From: Claveliimonas sp034178805 | Lineage (GTDB): Bacteria; Bacillota; Clostridia; Lachnospirales; Lachnospiraceae | Length of the DNA: 64,000 bases | Direction: 5' to 3' | NCBI RefSeq assembly: GCF_050314255.1 | Contig: NZ_JBNPMZ010000001.1 | Span: 1-64,000 of the forward strand | Part shown: positions 32,928-42,044 of the stretch, in pieces | Position numbering within the stretch: position 1 is the first letter of the stretch | How the letters are laid out: each line of letters begins with the position of its first letter | The notes under the pieces: model-generated | Seen by the model: the letters and a program-made list of their open reading frames with translations, nothing else | Databases searched by the model: none | Told to the model about the DNA's origin: nothing | Translations under genes and position numbers: made by a program

Positions 32928-33785
32928 ATGAACTGGTTATCAAAGCTGGAACGGAAATTCGGAAGATATGCGATTCCGAACCTGATGAACTATATTATTC
33001 TTTTGTATGGAGGAGGATTTATTCTTCAGTTGGTGAATCCTTCATTTTATTACCAGTATCTGAGTCTGAATGCGGCGGCGATCCTTCATGGACAGGTGTG
33101 GAGGATCGTGACCTTTATTATCCAGCCACCATCAACCAGTGTGATATTTGTGATTTTTGCATTATATCTTTATTATATGATAGGAATGCAGCTTGAGCGT
33201 GCATGGGGAGCCTTTCGGTTTAATCTGTATTTCTTTTCCGGAGTACTGTTTCATGTGATTGCTGCCCTTGCAGCTTATCTGTTGACAGGGGTATCACTGC
33301 CTCTTGATACATGGTATCTGAATATGTCACTGTTCTTTGCGTTTGCTGCACTTTACCCGGATATGCAGTTTTTACTGTTCTTTTTCATTCCGGTTAAAGT
33401 TAAATGGCTGGCACTTCTGGATGGAGTATATTTCCTGTATGCATTTATTCAGGCATTTTTACCGGCATACGGTGGGGGACCTTACGGAATCATCTACAGA
33501 GCCAATGCTCTGGGAGCGGCAGTATCGATTTTGAATTTTGTGATCTTTTTCCTGGGTTCAAGAAATATGAAACCTTATTCTCCGAAACAGGTGAAGAGAA
33601 AAAAGGAATTCAAACAGAAGATGCGCCCGGTGAATCATTATGCCAATGGTGCAAAACACAGATGTGCGGTCTGCGGAAGAACGGATATTGACCATCCGGA
33701 GCTTGAGTTCCGATATTGTTCAAAATGTAATGGGAATTATGAATATTGTCAGGATCATTTGTTTACGCACACGCATGTGCAGTAA
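32928..33785 (+). CDS. Rhomboid-like membrane protein without protease residues, with zinc ribbon
   Basis: A 285-residue protein with six or seven transmembrane helices and a C-terminal cysteine-rich tail. The pattern around residues 86-105 (MQLERAWGAFRFNLYFFSG) resembles the first loop and second helix of rhomboids. The catalytic GxSG serine is missing (the matching helix reads NMSLFFAFAALYP) and so is the active histidine (RANALGAAV). The tail CAVCGRTD ... YCSKCNGNYEYC plus histidines could bind zinc. It is probably a pseudo-protease with a binding role. It precedes pyruvate kinase by 35 bases and shares its promoter. Confidence 0.7.
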   Translation: MNWLSKLERKFGRYAIPNLMNYIILLYGGGFILQLVNPSFYYQYLSLNAAAILHGQVWRIVTFIIQPPSTSVIFVIFALYLYYMIGMQLERAWGAFRFNLYFFSGVLFHVIAALAAYLLTGVSLPLDTWYLNMSLFFAFAALYPDMQFLLFFFIPVKVKWLALLDGVYFLYAFIQAFLPAYGGGPYGIIYRANALGAAVSILNFVIFFLGSRNMKPYSPKQVKRKKEFKQKMRPVNHYANGAKHRCAVCGRTDIDHPELEFRYCSKCNGNYEYCQDHLFTHTHVQ

Positions 33786-33820
33786 CTTGTGATAAAAGAA
33801 GGATGAAAAGGGAGAAAAGT

Positions 33821-35257
33821 ATGAAAAAAACAAAGATTATCTGTACCATGGGACCTAACACCAATGATGAGAACCTGATGAGAAAGCTGGTACAAAATGG
33901 CATGGATATTGCCAGATTTAATTTTTCGCACGGTGATCACGAAGAACAGAAAAGCAGAATGGACATGCTGAAGAAGATTCGCGAAGAGGAGAATAAACCG
34001 ATTGCAATCCTTCTGGACACAAAGGGACCGGAGATCCGTACCGGGGTTTTAAAAGATGGCAAGAAGATTAAGCTGAATGCCGGAGACACCTTTGTCCTCA
34101 GTATTGAGGAAAAGAAAGGTGATGAGCATGGAGTATCGATTACTTATGCGGGACTGATCGAGGATGTTCAGATCGGTAAGACAATTCTGATTGATGACGG
34201 TCTGATTGAATTGACTGTAAAAGATAAGACGGATAAGGAGATTGTCTGTAAAGTATTAAATGGCGGAGAACTGGGAGAGAGGAAAGGTGTAAACGTTCCG
34301 AATGTACCTGTTCGTCTTCCGGCAATTACCGAGAAAGATAAAGAGGATCTTAAATTCGGAGTGGAGCAGGGGGTAGATTTTATTGCTGCTTCCTTCGTCC
34401 GCAATGCTGAATGTATTCTGGAAATTCGCGCATGGCTTAAGGAGTGCGGGGCAGGCTATATTCCGATTATTGCCAAAATTGAGAATGCGGAGGGAATCCG
34501 CAATATTGAAGAGATTATTCGCTGTGCGGATGGAATCATGGTTGCACGTGGTGACCTTGGTGTAGAAATTCCGGCAGAGGAGGTTCCGTATCTGCAGAAA
34601 ATGATGATTCAGAAATGTAATGAGTATTATAAACCGGTTATTACTGCAACACAGATGCTGGATTCTATGATCCGTAATCCACGTCCTACCCGTGCGGAGG
34701 TTACAGACGTTGCAAATGCGGTATATGACGGAACCGATGCTGTCATGCTTTCCGGAGAAACTGCACAGGGAAAATATCCGCTGGAGGCTCTGCAGATGAT
34801 GGTTCATATTGTGGAGAGTACGGAAGAACATCTGGATTATGAAGTGATTCTGGAAAAGGCAGGAGAGAACAGACGGAAAGGTATTTCCAGTGCGATTGGC
34901 TATGCGTCCGTATCTGCTGCAGTGAACTTAAATGCAAAATGTATTGTGACACCGTCTATGTCCGGTGCAACAGCAAGGGTGGTATCCAAGTTCAAGCCCA
35001 AGGCTGATATTATTGGTGTGACGCCAAACGAAGCAACCTTAAGACGTATGCAGATTTACTGGGGTGTACGTCCGTATAAATCTATTGAGTTCAGTAATAC
35101 AGAGGATATTTTAAGTGGTGCGATTGATCTGATCTCTGCGAAGCAGGTAGTAGAAACAGGAGATATTATTGTGCTGACAGCAGGAATTCCATCTCCGAAT
35201 GCATCGAAGACAAAAGCAGGAGTCAGCAATATGATGCGGATTGCCGTGATTGACTAA
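33821..35257 (+). CDS. pyk: Pyruvate kinase
   Basis: A 478-residue enzyme turning phosphoenolpyruvate and ADP into pyruvate and ATP. Motifs: TKIICTMGPNTND (N-terminus), ARFNFSHGDHEEQ, LLDTKGPEIRTG, the metal site IAKIENAEGIRN, MVARGDLGVEIP, and ATQMLDSMI. It has no C-terminal PEP-utiliser domain of the kind found in Bacillus Pyk. ATG 33821 follows GGGAGAAAAG; ATG 33803 and the longer frame back to 33746, which overlaps the rhomboid-like gene, lack such a site. Confidence 0.96.
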   Translation: MKKTKIICTMGPNTNDENLMRKLVQNGMDIARFNFSHGDHEEQKSRMDMLKKIREEENKPIAILLDTKGPEIRTGVLKDGKKIKLNAGDTFVLSIEEKKGDEHGVSITYAGLIEDVQIGKTILIDDGLIELTVKDKTDKEIVCKVLNGGELGERKGVNVPNVPVRLPAITEKDKEDLKFGVEQGVDFIAASFVRNAECILEIRAWLKECGAGYIPIIAKIENAEGIRNIEEIIRCADGIMVARGDLGVEIPAEEVPYLQKMMIQKCNEYYKPVITATQMLDSMIRNPRPTRAEVTDVANAVYDGTDAVMLSGETAQGKYPLEALQMMVHIVESTEEHLDYEVILEKAGENRRKGISSAIGYASVSAAVNLNAKCIVTPSMSGATARVVSKFKPKADIIGVTPNEATLRRMQIYWGVRPYKSIEFSNTEDILSGAIDLISAKQVVETGDIIVLTAGIPSPNASKTKAGVSNMMRIAVID

Positions 35258-35285
35258 TTATTAAGACTGGAGGGCGAAAGTACTT

Positions 35286-36560
35286 ATGAAAAAAGAACCA
35301 TTTGTAACAAAAGAACAGCTGGAAGAAATCATTAAAACCTATCCTACACCTTTTCATCTCTATGATGAGAAGGGAATCCGGAAAAATGTAGAAGCGCTGA
35401 AGGAAGCATTTTCATGGAATAAAGGATATAAAGAATATTTTGCTGTAAAAGCAACACCGAATCCGTTCCTGATTGATATTCTCCGTGAATACGGATGCGG
35501 TTATGACTGTTCATCATTGACAGAGCTCATGCTCTCTGACGCAATCGGAGCAGAGCCTGGTGATATTATGTTCTCATCCAATGATACTCCGGCGGAGGAA
35601 TTTGCTCTTGCTGATAAGCTTGGTGCCATTATCAACCTGGACGATATCACACATATTGATTTCCTTGAGGAGACGATCGGACATATTCCTGAGACTATCA
35701 GCTGTCGTTATAACCCTGGCGGACTTTTTAAAATCAGCAATGATATTATGGATAATCCGGGAGATGCCAAATACGGAATGACAACGGAGCAGATTTTCGA
35801 GGCATTTAAGATCCTGAAATCAAAGGGAGCAAAAGAATTCGGTATTCATGCCTTCCTTGCCAGCAATACAGTGACGAATGAGTATTATCCGATGCTTGCA
35901 AAGGTTCTTTTTGAGGTGGCTGTAAAGCTTCAGAAGGAGACTGGGGCACATATTAAATTTATTAACCTGTCCGGAGGAATCGGTATTCCGTATAAGCCGG
36001 ATCAGGAGCCAAATGACATCAAAGTAATCGGTGAGGGCGTTAGAAAAGTATATGAAGAAGTTCTTGTGCCGGCCGGAATGGGCGATGTGGCAATTTATAC
36101 GGAGCTTGGTCGTTTTATGCTGGGACCATACGGGTGCCTGGTGACTACCGCTATTCATGAGAAACATACTCACAAGGAATATATCGGTGTAGATGCGTGT
36201 GCAGCAAACCTGATGCGTCCGGCAATGTATGGAGCATATCACCATATTACAGTTATGGGTAAGGAAAATGAAGTGTGTGACCATATGTACGATGTGACTG
36301 GTTCCCTTTGTGAGAATAATGATAAATTTGCAATCGACAGAATGCTGCCGAAGGTAGATATGGGAGATATTCTGGTCATTCATGATACCGGTGCCCACGG
36401 ATTTTCCATGGGATATAATTATAACGGACGTCTTCGCTCGGCAGAAGTTCTGCTTCAGTCAGACGGAAGTGCCAAACTGATCCGCCGTGCAGAGACACCG
36501 GCAGATTATTTCGCGACATTTGACTGTTTCGAAATTGGAAAGAAACTTTGTCAAAAGTAG
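35286..36560 (+). CDS. lysA: Diaminopimelate decarboxylase
   Basis: A 424-residue PLP enzyme of the alanine-racemase-fold decarboxylases, forming lysine from meso-diaminopimelate. Lys55 in YFAVKATPNP is the PLP lysine. Further: CGYDCSSLTE, SCRYNPGG, NLSGGIGIPY and ELGRFMLGPYG, and the C-terminal HDTGAHGFSMGYNYNGRLR. The His-Thr-Gly-Ala-His and Gly-Arg-Phe forms are those of a divergent LysA branch common in Clostridia; a specificity for another amino acid cannot be excluded. It follows pyk by 28 bases, so no lysine riboswitch fits between them. Confidence 0.85.
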   Translation: MKKEPFVTKEQLEEIIKTYPTPFHLYDEKGIRKNVEALKEAFSWNKGYKEYFAVKATPNPFLIDILREYGCGYDCSSLTELMLSDAIGAEPGDIMFSSNDTPAEEFALADKLGAIINLDDITHIDFLEETIGHIPETISCRYNPGGLFKISNDIMDNPGDAKYGMTTEQIFEAFKILKSKGAKEFGIHAFLASNTVTNEYYPMLAKVLFEVAVKLQKETGAHIKFINLSGGIGIPYKPDQEPNDIKVIGEGVRKVYEEVLVPAGMGDVAIYTELGRFMLGPYGCLVTTAIHEKHTHKEYIGVDACAANLMRPAMYGAYHHITVMGKENEVCDHMYDVTGSLCENNDKFAIDRMLPKVDMGDILVIHDTGAHGFSMGYNYNGRLRSAEVLLQSDGSAKLIRRAETPADYFATFDCFEIGKKLCQK

Positions 36561-36611
36561 TAGAAAAAATAAAAAAAGTATTGTATTTTCAGATATAATA
36601 TGTTAAACTTA

Positions 36612-36637
36612 ATCTCGGCTTTAAGAAAAGTCGAGAT
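36612..36637 (+). other. Hairpin just upstream of the tRNA
   Basis: An 11-bp stem (36612-36622 with 36627-36637, one G-T pair) and a four-base loop, ending two bases before the tRNA. It has no poly-T tail. It may be part of the tRNA leader or end of the lysA transcript. A TATAAT lies at 36595-36600 without a recognisable -35 box. Confidence 0.5.
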
Positions 36638-36639
36638 AA

Positions 36640-36722
36640 GCGGATGTGGCGGAATGGCAGACGCACAAGACTCAAAATCTTGCGAGGGTGACTTCGTGTG
36701 GGTTCAAGTCCCACCATCCGCA
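36640..36722 (+). tRNA. tRNA-Leu (anticodon CAA)
   Basis: Acceptor arms GCGGATG (36640-36646) and CATCCGC (36715-36721) pair fully, with discriminator A at 36722. The anticodon arm reads CAAGA-CTCAAAA-TCTTG, giving CAA for UUG leucine codons. The long variable arm (around CGAGGGTGACTTCGTG) and the GGTTCAAGTCCC T-arm confirm a class II leucine tRNA. CCA is not encoded. Confidence 0.97.
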
Positions 36723-36743
36723 TTTAAACAGATTCAAAGAGAT

Positions 36744-36772
36744 AGTCTTCCATTGTTTGGAAGACTTTTTTT
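36744..36772 (+). terminator. Rho-independent terminator after tRNA-Leu
   Basis: AGTCTTCCA (36744-36752) pairs with TGGAAGACT (36758-36766), five-base loop, seven T residues. Confidence 0.92.
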
Positions 36773-36808
36773 GTAAATCTGCATTTTTGACAATACGAGG
36801 GAGGTGAA

Positions 36809-38500
36809 ATGATGGAATTTTGTGTTCGTGATATGATGAAACTGGATATTTTAAAAGATGCTGATCTGTTGGGGGGAGAAAATGGACTGGAACGGACGGT
36901 CAGCGGAGTGACGATTATCGAATCACCGGATATTGTGAAGTTTATCAGTGGTGGGGAAGTGCTGTTAAGCGGACTTTATGCATTCCATACTTATTCGCTG
37001 GAGGAATTCAGACAGTATGTAAGAGTTCTGTCTAAAAAAGAGATCAGCGCGTTAATCATTAAGCGTGGGCGTGAGATGGAAAACCTGGATGAGAAAATCG
37101 GAATTCTTGTGAATTTTGCGGATGAGAATCGGATTCCGCTTCTGGAGATTCCGTTTGAAACGTCATTTCGGGAAATTATGACGGAGATTATGGAGCATAT
37201 CTTTAATCAGGAGGTCATCCGTCTGAAGTATTTTAAGACAACACATGAGAACTTTGCGGCACTTTCTCTTTCGATGAACTCGAACGAAGATGGCGTGGAG
37301 AGGATTCTGGATGTACTCAGTAAGCTGATCGATAATCCTGTATCATTATTCGGGCAGAATATGGAATGTCTGGCATCTACCAGTCCGGAGATCCATGAGC
37401 TGTCAATTTCGGAACGGGCAAAAAAGTATGAACCGGATTTTTACTCGAATTACACGTATTTAAAGCAAAACGTTCTTTTAAGTGAAGAGAATGAGAAACC
37501 GTGTAATCAGTATATTGTCCGTCTGAATCTGATGTATAATGTGAAATTATACCTGGTTGTTACAGAGTGCAACAGTCCGATTGACAGTATGGCCCATATT
37601 GCTATTGAAAATGGTGTCACAGCTTTAAAGCATGAGCTGTTCAGACAGTATTCTATTGCGGAGCTTGAGAAAAAATTCCAGAGTGATATCTGGAACAATA
37701 TTCTGAATGGTAAAGTGAATACTCTTCAGGAATTGAGAAGAAGTACCAAGATACTGGGAATTAATATCGAGGCCGATTACCGGGTTCTGGTGTTCTGTCT
37801 AAATGGGAATGATGACAGGAAAGCCGAAGACATGAATGAGCGCATGAAGTATTTTAAAGTACTGAATGATGCCATTATGGCGAATGTCCCAAATGTAAAG
37901 ATACAGAATGATCTGGATAAGGTGATTGTAATTCAGGAAGCAAACAGTAATCAGAAGCAGGAGGCTTACAGGCGGGAACTTAAAGAAACGATTGCTTCGA
38001 TTCAGAAGAAGGTATCTTCTAAATATAAGCATTTGAAAGTATGGACGGGAGTCGGCAAGGTGGTGCATGGACTGCTGCATGTGCAGGAGAGCTTTAAGGA
38101 GGCGAATGATTCTCTGCTCTTTATTGACATTCTGGGAGAGAATGTGGGGGAAGATAATGCAAGACTTATGATCTTTTCGGATATGGGGATTTTTAAGCTT
38201 CTCTGCCATCTGAAAACAAAGGAACAGCTTCTTGAGTATGTGCCGGAATCCCTGCAGAAGCTTTATAATTATAAAAAGCCGCAGCGGGAAGATCTTCTCA
38301 CCACACTGAAGACTTATCTGGACAGGAATCAGAATCTGGCCAAGACTGCTCAGGATCTGTTTATCCATTATAAAACGGCGGCATATCGTATTGAGAGAAT
38401 CTCGGATATTACCGGAATTGACTTTGACAATTCCAATGAGATGCTTGCAATTCGGATTGGACTGGTTGTCTACAAAATGATAGAAAATATCGATAAGTAA
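36809..38500 (+). CDS. PucR-family transcriptional regulator
   Basis: A 563-residue regulator. The N-terminal PucR domain is clear (VRDMMKLDILKDADLLGGEN, then VSGVTIIESPDIVKFISGGEVLLSG and a PLLEIPFETSFREIM stretch). A central GGDEF-like CdaR region follows, and the C-terminus is the PucR-type helix-turn-helix (LLTTLKTYLDRNQNLAKTAQ, then LFIHYKTAAYRIERI). PucR proteins activate purine or amino-acid catabolism genes. Next to it are an M20 amidohydrolase, an FAD oxidoreductase and EtfBA, its likely targets. The start is one of two adjacent ATGs (36809, 36812) behind GGGAGGTG. Confidence 0.9.
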   Translation: MMEFCVRDMMKLDILKDADLLGGENGLERTVSGVTIIESPDIVKFISGGEVLLSGLYAFHTYSLEEFRQYVRVLSKKEISALIIKRGREMENLDEKIGILVNFADENRIPLLEIPFETSFREIMTEIMEHIFNQEVIRLKYFKTTHENFAALSLSMNSNEDGVERILDVLSKLIDNPVSLFGQNMECLASTSPEIHELSISERAKKYEPDFYSNYTYLKQNVLLSEENEKPCNQYIVRLNLMYNVKLYLVVTECNSPIDSMAHIAIENGVTALKHELFRQYSIAELEKKFQSDIWNNILNGKVNTLQELRRSTKILGINIEADYRVLVFCLNGNDDRKAEDMNERMKYFKVLNDAIMANVPNVKIQNDLDKVIVIQEANSNQKQEAYRRELKETIASIQKKVSSKYKHLKVWTGVGKVVHGLLHVQESFKEANDSLLFIDILGENVGEDNARLMIFSDMGIFKLLCHLKTKEQLLEYVPESLQKLYNYKKPQREDLLTTLKTYLDRNQNLAKTAQDLFIHYKTAAYRIERISDITGIDFDNSNEMLAIRIGLVVYKMIENIDK

Positions 38501-38510
38501 AAAACTTGAA

Positions 38511-38553
38511 GGATGCAAATTGTCTGAAAAGGATAATTTGCATTCTCTTTTTT
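38511..38553 (+). terminator. Rho-independent terminator after the PucR gene
   Basis: An 11-bp stem (38511-38521 with 38535-38545, one G-T pair), a 13-base loop and T residues at 38547-38553. It separates the regulator from the catabolic genes. Confidence 0.85.
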
Positions 38554-38636
38554 TATCCTTTTATGCCGATGCATATTGTTAAAAAAATATCTATAATGTG
38601 AAACATAAACAAAACACACAAAACTTAATGGTTCTA

Positions 38637-38655
38637 ATTGTGCATGATGTACAAT
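38637..38655. promoter_or_regulatory. Candidate operator for the amidohydrolase operon
   Basis: ATTGTGCATGATGTACAAT is a 19-base palindrome with one mismatched pair, 99 bases before the amidohydrolase start. It lies upstream of TTGACT (38660-38665). A site for the adjacent PucR regulator is a reasonable guess; the pairing is seen, the function is inferred. Confidence 0.5.
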
Positions 38656-38753
38656 ATTATTGACTATTTTTTGACGAATCCATGCATAGAAGAATCCAAT
38701 AAGTAAATTCAGAAAGTTGACAGTGTCGACGGAAGGGAGGATGTAGAGAGAAA

Positions 38754-39992
38754 ATGAAGGCAGATATCAGTAAGATAGTTTCCCGATTGGAAGAGATCTA
38801 TCAATGTGGTGCAAAAGAAGATGGTACACATACCAGAATGGCATTTTCCAAAGAGGATGTGAAAGCAAGAGAACTTTTTACAGGCTGGGCAGAACAATTG
38901 GGAATGTCTCACCGGATGGATGCGGCGGGTAATCTGATTGTCCGGATGGAAGGAAAGAACCCCGGACTACCGGCCATTCTGATGGGTTCTCATATGGATA
39001 CTGTCCCGGATGGAGGACGGTATGATGGAGTAGTAGGCTGTGTCGGGGCATTAAGCGTCTGTGAGGCGATGGCTGAAGAAGGATATGTACCGAATCATCC
39101 CATAGAAGTGATTGTATTTACGGATGAAGAAGGTTTTCGATTCGGAAAGGGGCTGCTTGGAAGTTCGGCAATCTGCGGACAGGATCCGGATATCAGTGAT
39201 GACGAGCCGGATATTTACGGTGAAGCGAGAGGCAGAGTCATGGAAACCTATGGAATCAGAAGTGAGAATGTCCTGGAGGCAAAGCGCGATAAAGATTCTG
39301 TACACTGTTTCATTGAACTTCATGTGGAACAGGGAGCTACCCTCGATAAGTCCGGCACTTCAATAGGAATTGTATCATCCATTGCGGGTGTGAACCGTTA
39401 TGAGGTGACAGTTACCGGAGAAGCAAATCATGCCGGAAGTACCACAATGGAAGACCGCAGAGATGCACTTGTAGCTGCGGCAGGATTTATTAATAAAGTA
39501 CCGGAGGTTACAACAGAATACGGGAATCATTTTACCGTGGCGACGGTAGGTACCATAAAAGTCACCCCGCATTCTGTTAATGTAATTCCAGGCACCTGCA
39601 CATTCAGCCTGGAAATCAGGGATCAGAGCAATGAAGTGATGAAGCTGATTGAACAAAAACTGCAGGAATCCCTTGGGGACATCTGTAAAAAATACGATGT
39701 GTCTTATACATTTGTCCCCACATCCTTCCATGAGCCGGCACCGATGTGTGACTGGGTGAAGGCTAAGATTGAGGAAGCGGTAAAGGAGCTTGGTTATGAT
39801 TATAAAGTGATTCCAAGCGGAGCCTTCCATGATTCTCTGATTATGACCGGCGTATTTCCAACGGCAATGATATTTGTGCCGAGTGTGAACGGAATCAGTC
39901 ATAACAGAAATGAATTTACACGGGAAGAAGACATTGAGAAGGGATGCAATGTATTACTTGAAACCGTATTAAAAGTAGATGAGATGATATAA
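38754..39992 (+). CDS. M20-family amidohydrolase (N-carbamoyl-amino-acid hydrolase / allantoate amidohydrolase type)
   Basis: A 412-residue zinc hydrolase. Metal ligands and signature: GSHMDTVPDGGRYDGVVG (about 80-98), VIVFTDEEGFRFGKGLLGS (about 119-137), IELHVEQGATLDKSG (about 187), and SGAFHDSLIM near the end. This set belongs to the hydantoinase/carbamoylase branch, which hydrolyses N-carbamoyl-L-amino acids, ureidoglycolate-type compounds or allantoate, releasing ammonia and CO2. The exact substrate cannot be read from sequence. It opens the operon with the FAD oxidoreductase and ETF genes behind the PucR gene. Confidence 0.86.
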   Translation: MKADISKIVSRLEEIYQCGAKEDGTHTRMAFSKEDVKARELFTGWAEQLGMSHRMDAAGNLIVRMEGKNPGLPAILMGSHMDTVPDGGRYDGVVGCVGALSVCEAMAEEGYVPNHPIEVIVFTDEEGFRFGKGLLGSSAICGQDPDISDDEPDIYGEARGRVMETYGIRSENVLEAKRDKDSVHCFIELHVEQGATLDKSGTSIGIVSSIAGVNRYEVTVTGEANHAGSTTMEDRRDALVAAAGFINKVPEVTTEYGNHFTVATVGTIKVTPHSVNVIPGTCTFSLEIRDQSNEVMKLIEQKLQESLGDICKKYDVSYTFVPTSFHEPAPMCDWVKAKIEEAVKELGYDYKVIPSGAFHDSLIMTGVFPTAMIFVPSVNGISHNRNEFTREEDIEKGCNVLLETVLKVDEMI

Positions 39993-40035
39993 GTCATCTA
40001 AAAATAAAAAGAAAAAAGAAAGGCAGGGTAACATT

Positions 40036-41199
40036 ATGACAAAGAAAAGAATTGGTATTATCGGTGGAGGAATTTCCGGAACAGCTCTTGGATATCACTT
40101 AAGTCTGTATGATAATGCAGAGATCGTGATTTTCGAGAAAGACACCATTGGAGGAGCATCTACAGCAAAATCAGCTGGAACCGTGTGTCTGTTTGACGAT
40201 TCTCTGAAGAACAGATACTGGGATGTAAGACTTTATGGATTTGAATCCTACCTGAAGATGGAAGCAGAGGAGAAGGGTTCCGCAGGATTTGATAAGACAG
40301 GAACACTCGTAGTTGCTACAAATGAGAAAGTGGAAGAGACAATCAAGACAGGTATCGCTCTTGCAAAAGCGGCAGGATATACCGGAGAATATATTACAGA
40401 TAAGGATCGCATTAAGGAAATCCTTCCGGATATTTCTACAGAGAACATCCTGGGTGCCGGATATACAGCAGATGACGGATATTTTGATGGAACTATGATT
40501 TCCAATACATACGCTAAGAAGCTTCAGAAAAATGGCGGCGTGATCAAAACAGGCGTTAAGGTTACAGAAATTCACAAAGAAGGAAACAAGGTAACAGGTC
40601 TTACTACATCTGAAGGTGAAAAATATGATTTTGATGTAATCGTAGACTGTACAGGACCATGGAGCAAATTCACAGGTGAAATGGTAGGAATGGATGTACC
40701 GATCTGGCATACAAAAGCAGAAGCATTCTTCTTATGTCCTCCGGGAAAGAAACTGGATTATACATTCCCGGTATTAAAGTATCCTGAATTCTATGCACTG
40801 AGAGCAGGAGATAATATCTTTATCTGCAAATCTCACCTTTCCATGGATCTGAGCAACCCGATGCATGCAGGACAGTGGGATCCGGATAAATTGCCGGCAA
40901 CAGGCGGAACCGATGATTACTTCATTGATTTCCTTCTTGATCAGCTGGAAGCAAAAGTTCCGGGAATCGTAGACAGCGGACTGGTATCCTCCTGGTTATC
41001 TTACCGTGCAGAGCCAAAGGATTTCTGGCCAATCCTTGGTGAGACACCGGTTGAGGGATATATGCTGGCTACAGGATACGGCGGAAACGGAGTTATCGAG
41101 GCTCCTGCAGCAAGCCGTGACCTTGCAAAACTGATTATGATTGGAGAGTCAACTCCACTGTTAGAGAACTGGTCATTCAAACGTCTGCTTGAAAAATAA
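40036..41199 (+). CDS. FAD-dependent oxidoreductase of the D-amino-acid/glycine oxidase family
   Basis: A 387-residue flavoprotein. The dinucleotide-binding motif GIIGGGISGTALGYHLSLY (8-26) opens the chain, EKDTIGGASTAKSAG follows, and the C-terminal FAD-contacting stretch PVEGYMLATGYGGNGVIEAPAASR is typical for DAO/sarcosine oxidase relatives. It is a C-N bond-oxidising enzyme, perhaps on an amino acid released by the amidohydrolase upstream. EtfB and EtfA follow directly, so electrons probably go to ETF rather than to oxygen, as expected in an anaerobe (inference). Confidence 0.85.
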   Translation: MTKKRIGIIGGGISGTALGYHLSLYDNAEIVIFEKDTIGGASTAKSAGTVCLFDDSLKNRYWDVRLYGFESYLKMEAEEKGSAGFDKTGTLVVATNEKVEETIKTGIALAKAAGYTGEYITDKDRIKEILPDISTENILGAGYTADDGYFDGTMISNTYAKKLQKNGGVIKTGVKVTEIHKEGNKVTGLTTSEGEKYDFDVIVDCTGPWSKFTGEMVGMDVPIWHTKAEAFFLCPPGKKLDYTFPVLKYPEFYALRAGDNIFICKSHLSMDLSNPMHAGQWDPDKLPATGGTDDYFIDFLLDQLEAKVPGIVDSGLVSSWLSYRAEPKDFWPILGETPVEGYMLATGYGGNGVIEAPAASRDLAKLIMIGESTPLLENWSFKRLLEK

Positions 41200-41250
41200 T
41201 CTGACAGAATTAAAATGATAAAATTGTTTCATACAAATTAGGAGGAAATA

Positions 41251-42042
41251 ATGAATATAGCAGTTCTTATTAAGCAGGTTCCCGTTTCAAATGATGTTTC
41301 TGTTGATCCGGAGACACACGCACTGGTTCGTGCGAGTTCAGAGGGAATGATTAATCCGGCAGATTTAAATGCCATTGAGGAAGCAATGCTTCTGAAAGAA
41401 CAGACAGAGGGAAAAGTTGTTGTATTTACCATGGGACCTCCGGATGCAGAGAAGGCATTAAGGGATGCAATGGCTCTCGGATGCGACGAAAGCTGTCTGA
41501 TCACAGACCGCGCTGTTGCAGGAGGAGATACGGTTGCAACAGCTAAGGTTCTGGCAAAAGCAATAGAACTCTATGGATCCTTCGACCTGATTTTATGCGG
41601 TGCACTGTCAGCAGACGGTGCAACCGGACAGGTTGGTGCAATGGTTGCAGAAGCTTTACAGATTCCGCATGTTGCAGAGATTCAGGGGATGAAATATGAT
41701 GAAGCTGAGAGTGGAAAGATCGAGGCAGTGAAAAAGGTTTATGATGAAAAGGTCAGAGTACGGTGTGCTCTACCGGCAGTTTTGTCTGTAAACTTTGGAA
41801 GTAATGAGCCGCGTCTTGCAACCCTCAGAACCAAACGCGCAGCGAAGAGTAAACCACTTGTGACTTACACAAATGCAGATCTTGGATTTGCGGCTGAGGA
41901 AGTGGGTATCGCCGGTTCACCGACAGCCGTTATCGATTCCTTCCAGCCGGAAAGCGCAAGGAAGGCAAAGATGCTGACCGGTACAGGTGCTGAACTTGCT
42001 GCGAAGCTGAAAGAATTACTCGAAGAGGAGAAAGGAAAATAA
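41251..42042 (+). CDS. etfB: Electron transfer flavoprotein, beta subunit
   Basis: A 263-residue EtfB. MNIAVLIKQVPVSNDVSVDP, the NPADLNAIEEAMLLKE stretch, FTMGPPDAEKALRDAMALGCDE and SADGATGQVGAMVAEALQIPH are characteristic. It binds FAD/AMP with EtfA. Whether it is a bifurcating form cannot be decided by eye. Start ATG behind TTAGGAGG; two bases separate its stop from etfA. Confidence 0.93.
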   Translation: MNIAVLIKQVPVSNDVSVDPETHALVRASSEGMINPADLNAIEEAMLLKEQTEGKVVVFTMGPPDAEKALRDAMALGCDESCLITDRAVAGGDTVATAKVLAKAIELYGSFDLILCGALSADGATGQVGAMVAEALQIPHVAEIQGMKYDEAESGKIEAVKKVYDEKVRVRCALPAVLSVNFGSNEPRLATLRTKRAAKSKPLVTYTNADLGFAAEEVGIAGSPTAVIDSFQPESARKAKMLTGTGAELAAKLKELLEEEKGK

Positions 42043-42044
42043 TA

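Noticed and set aside
35258..35285. Lysine riboswitch before lysA
   Set aside because: Only 28 bases separate pyk and lysA, and they hold just a ribosome site.
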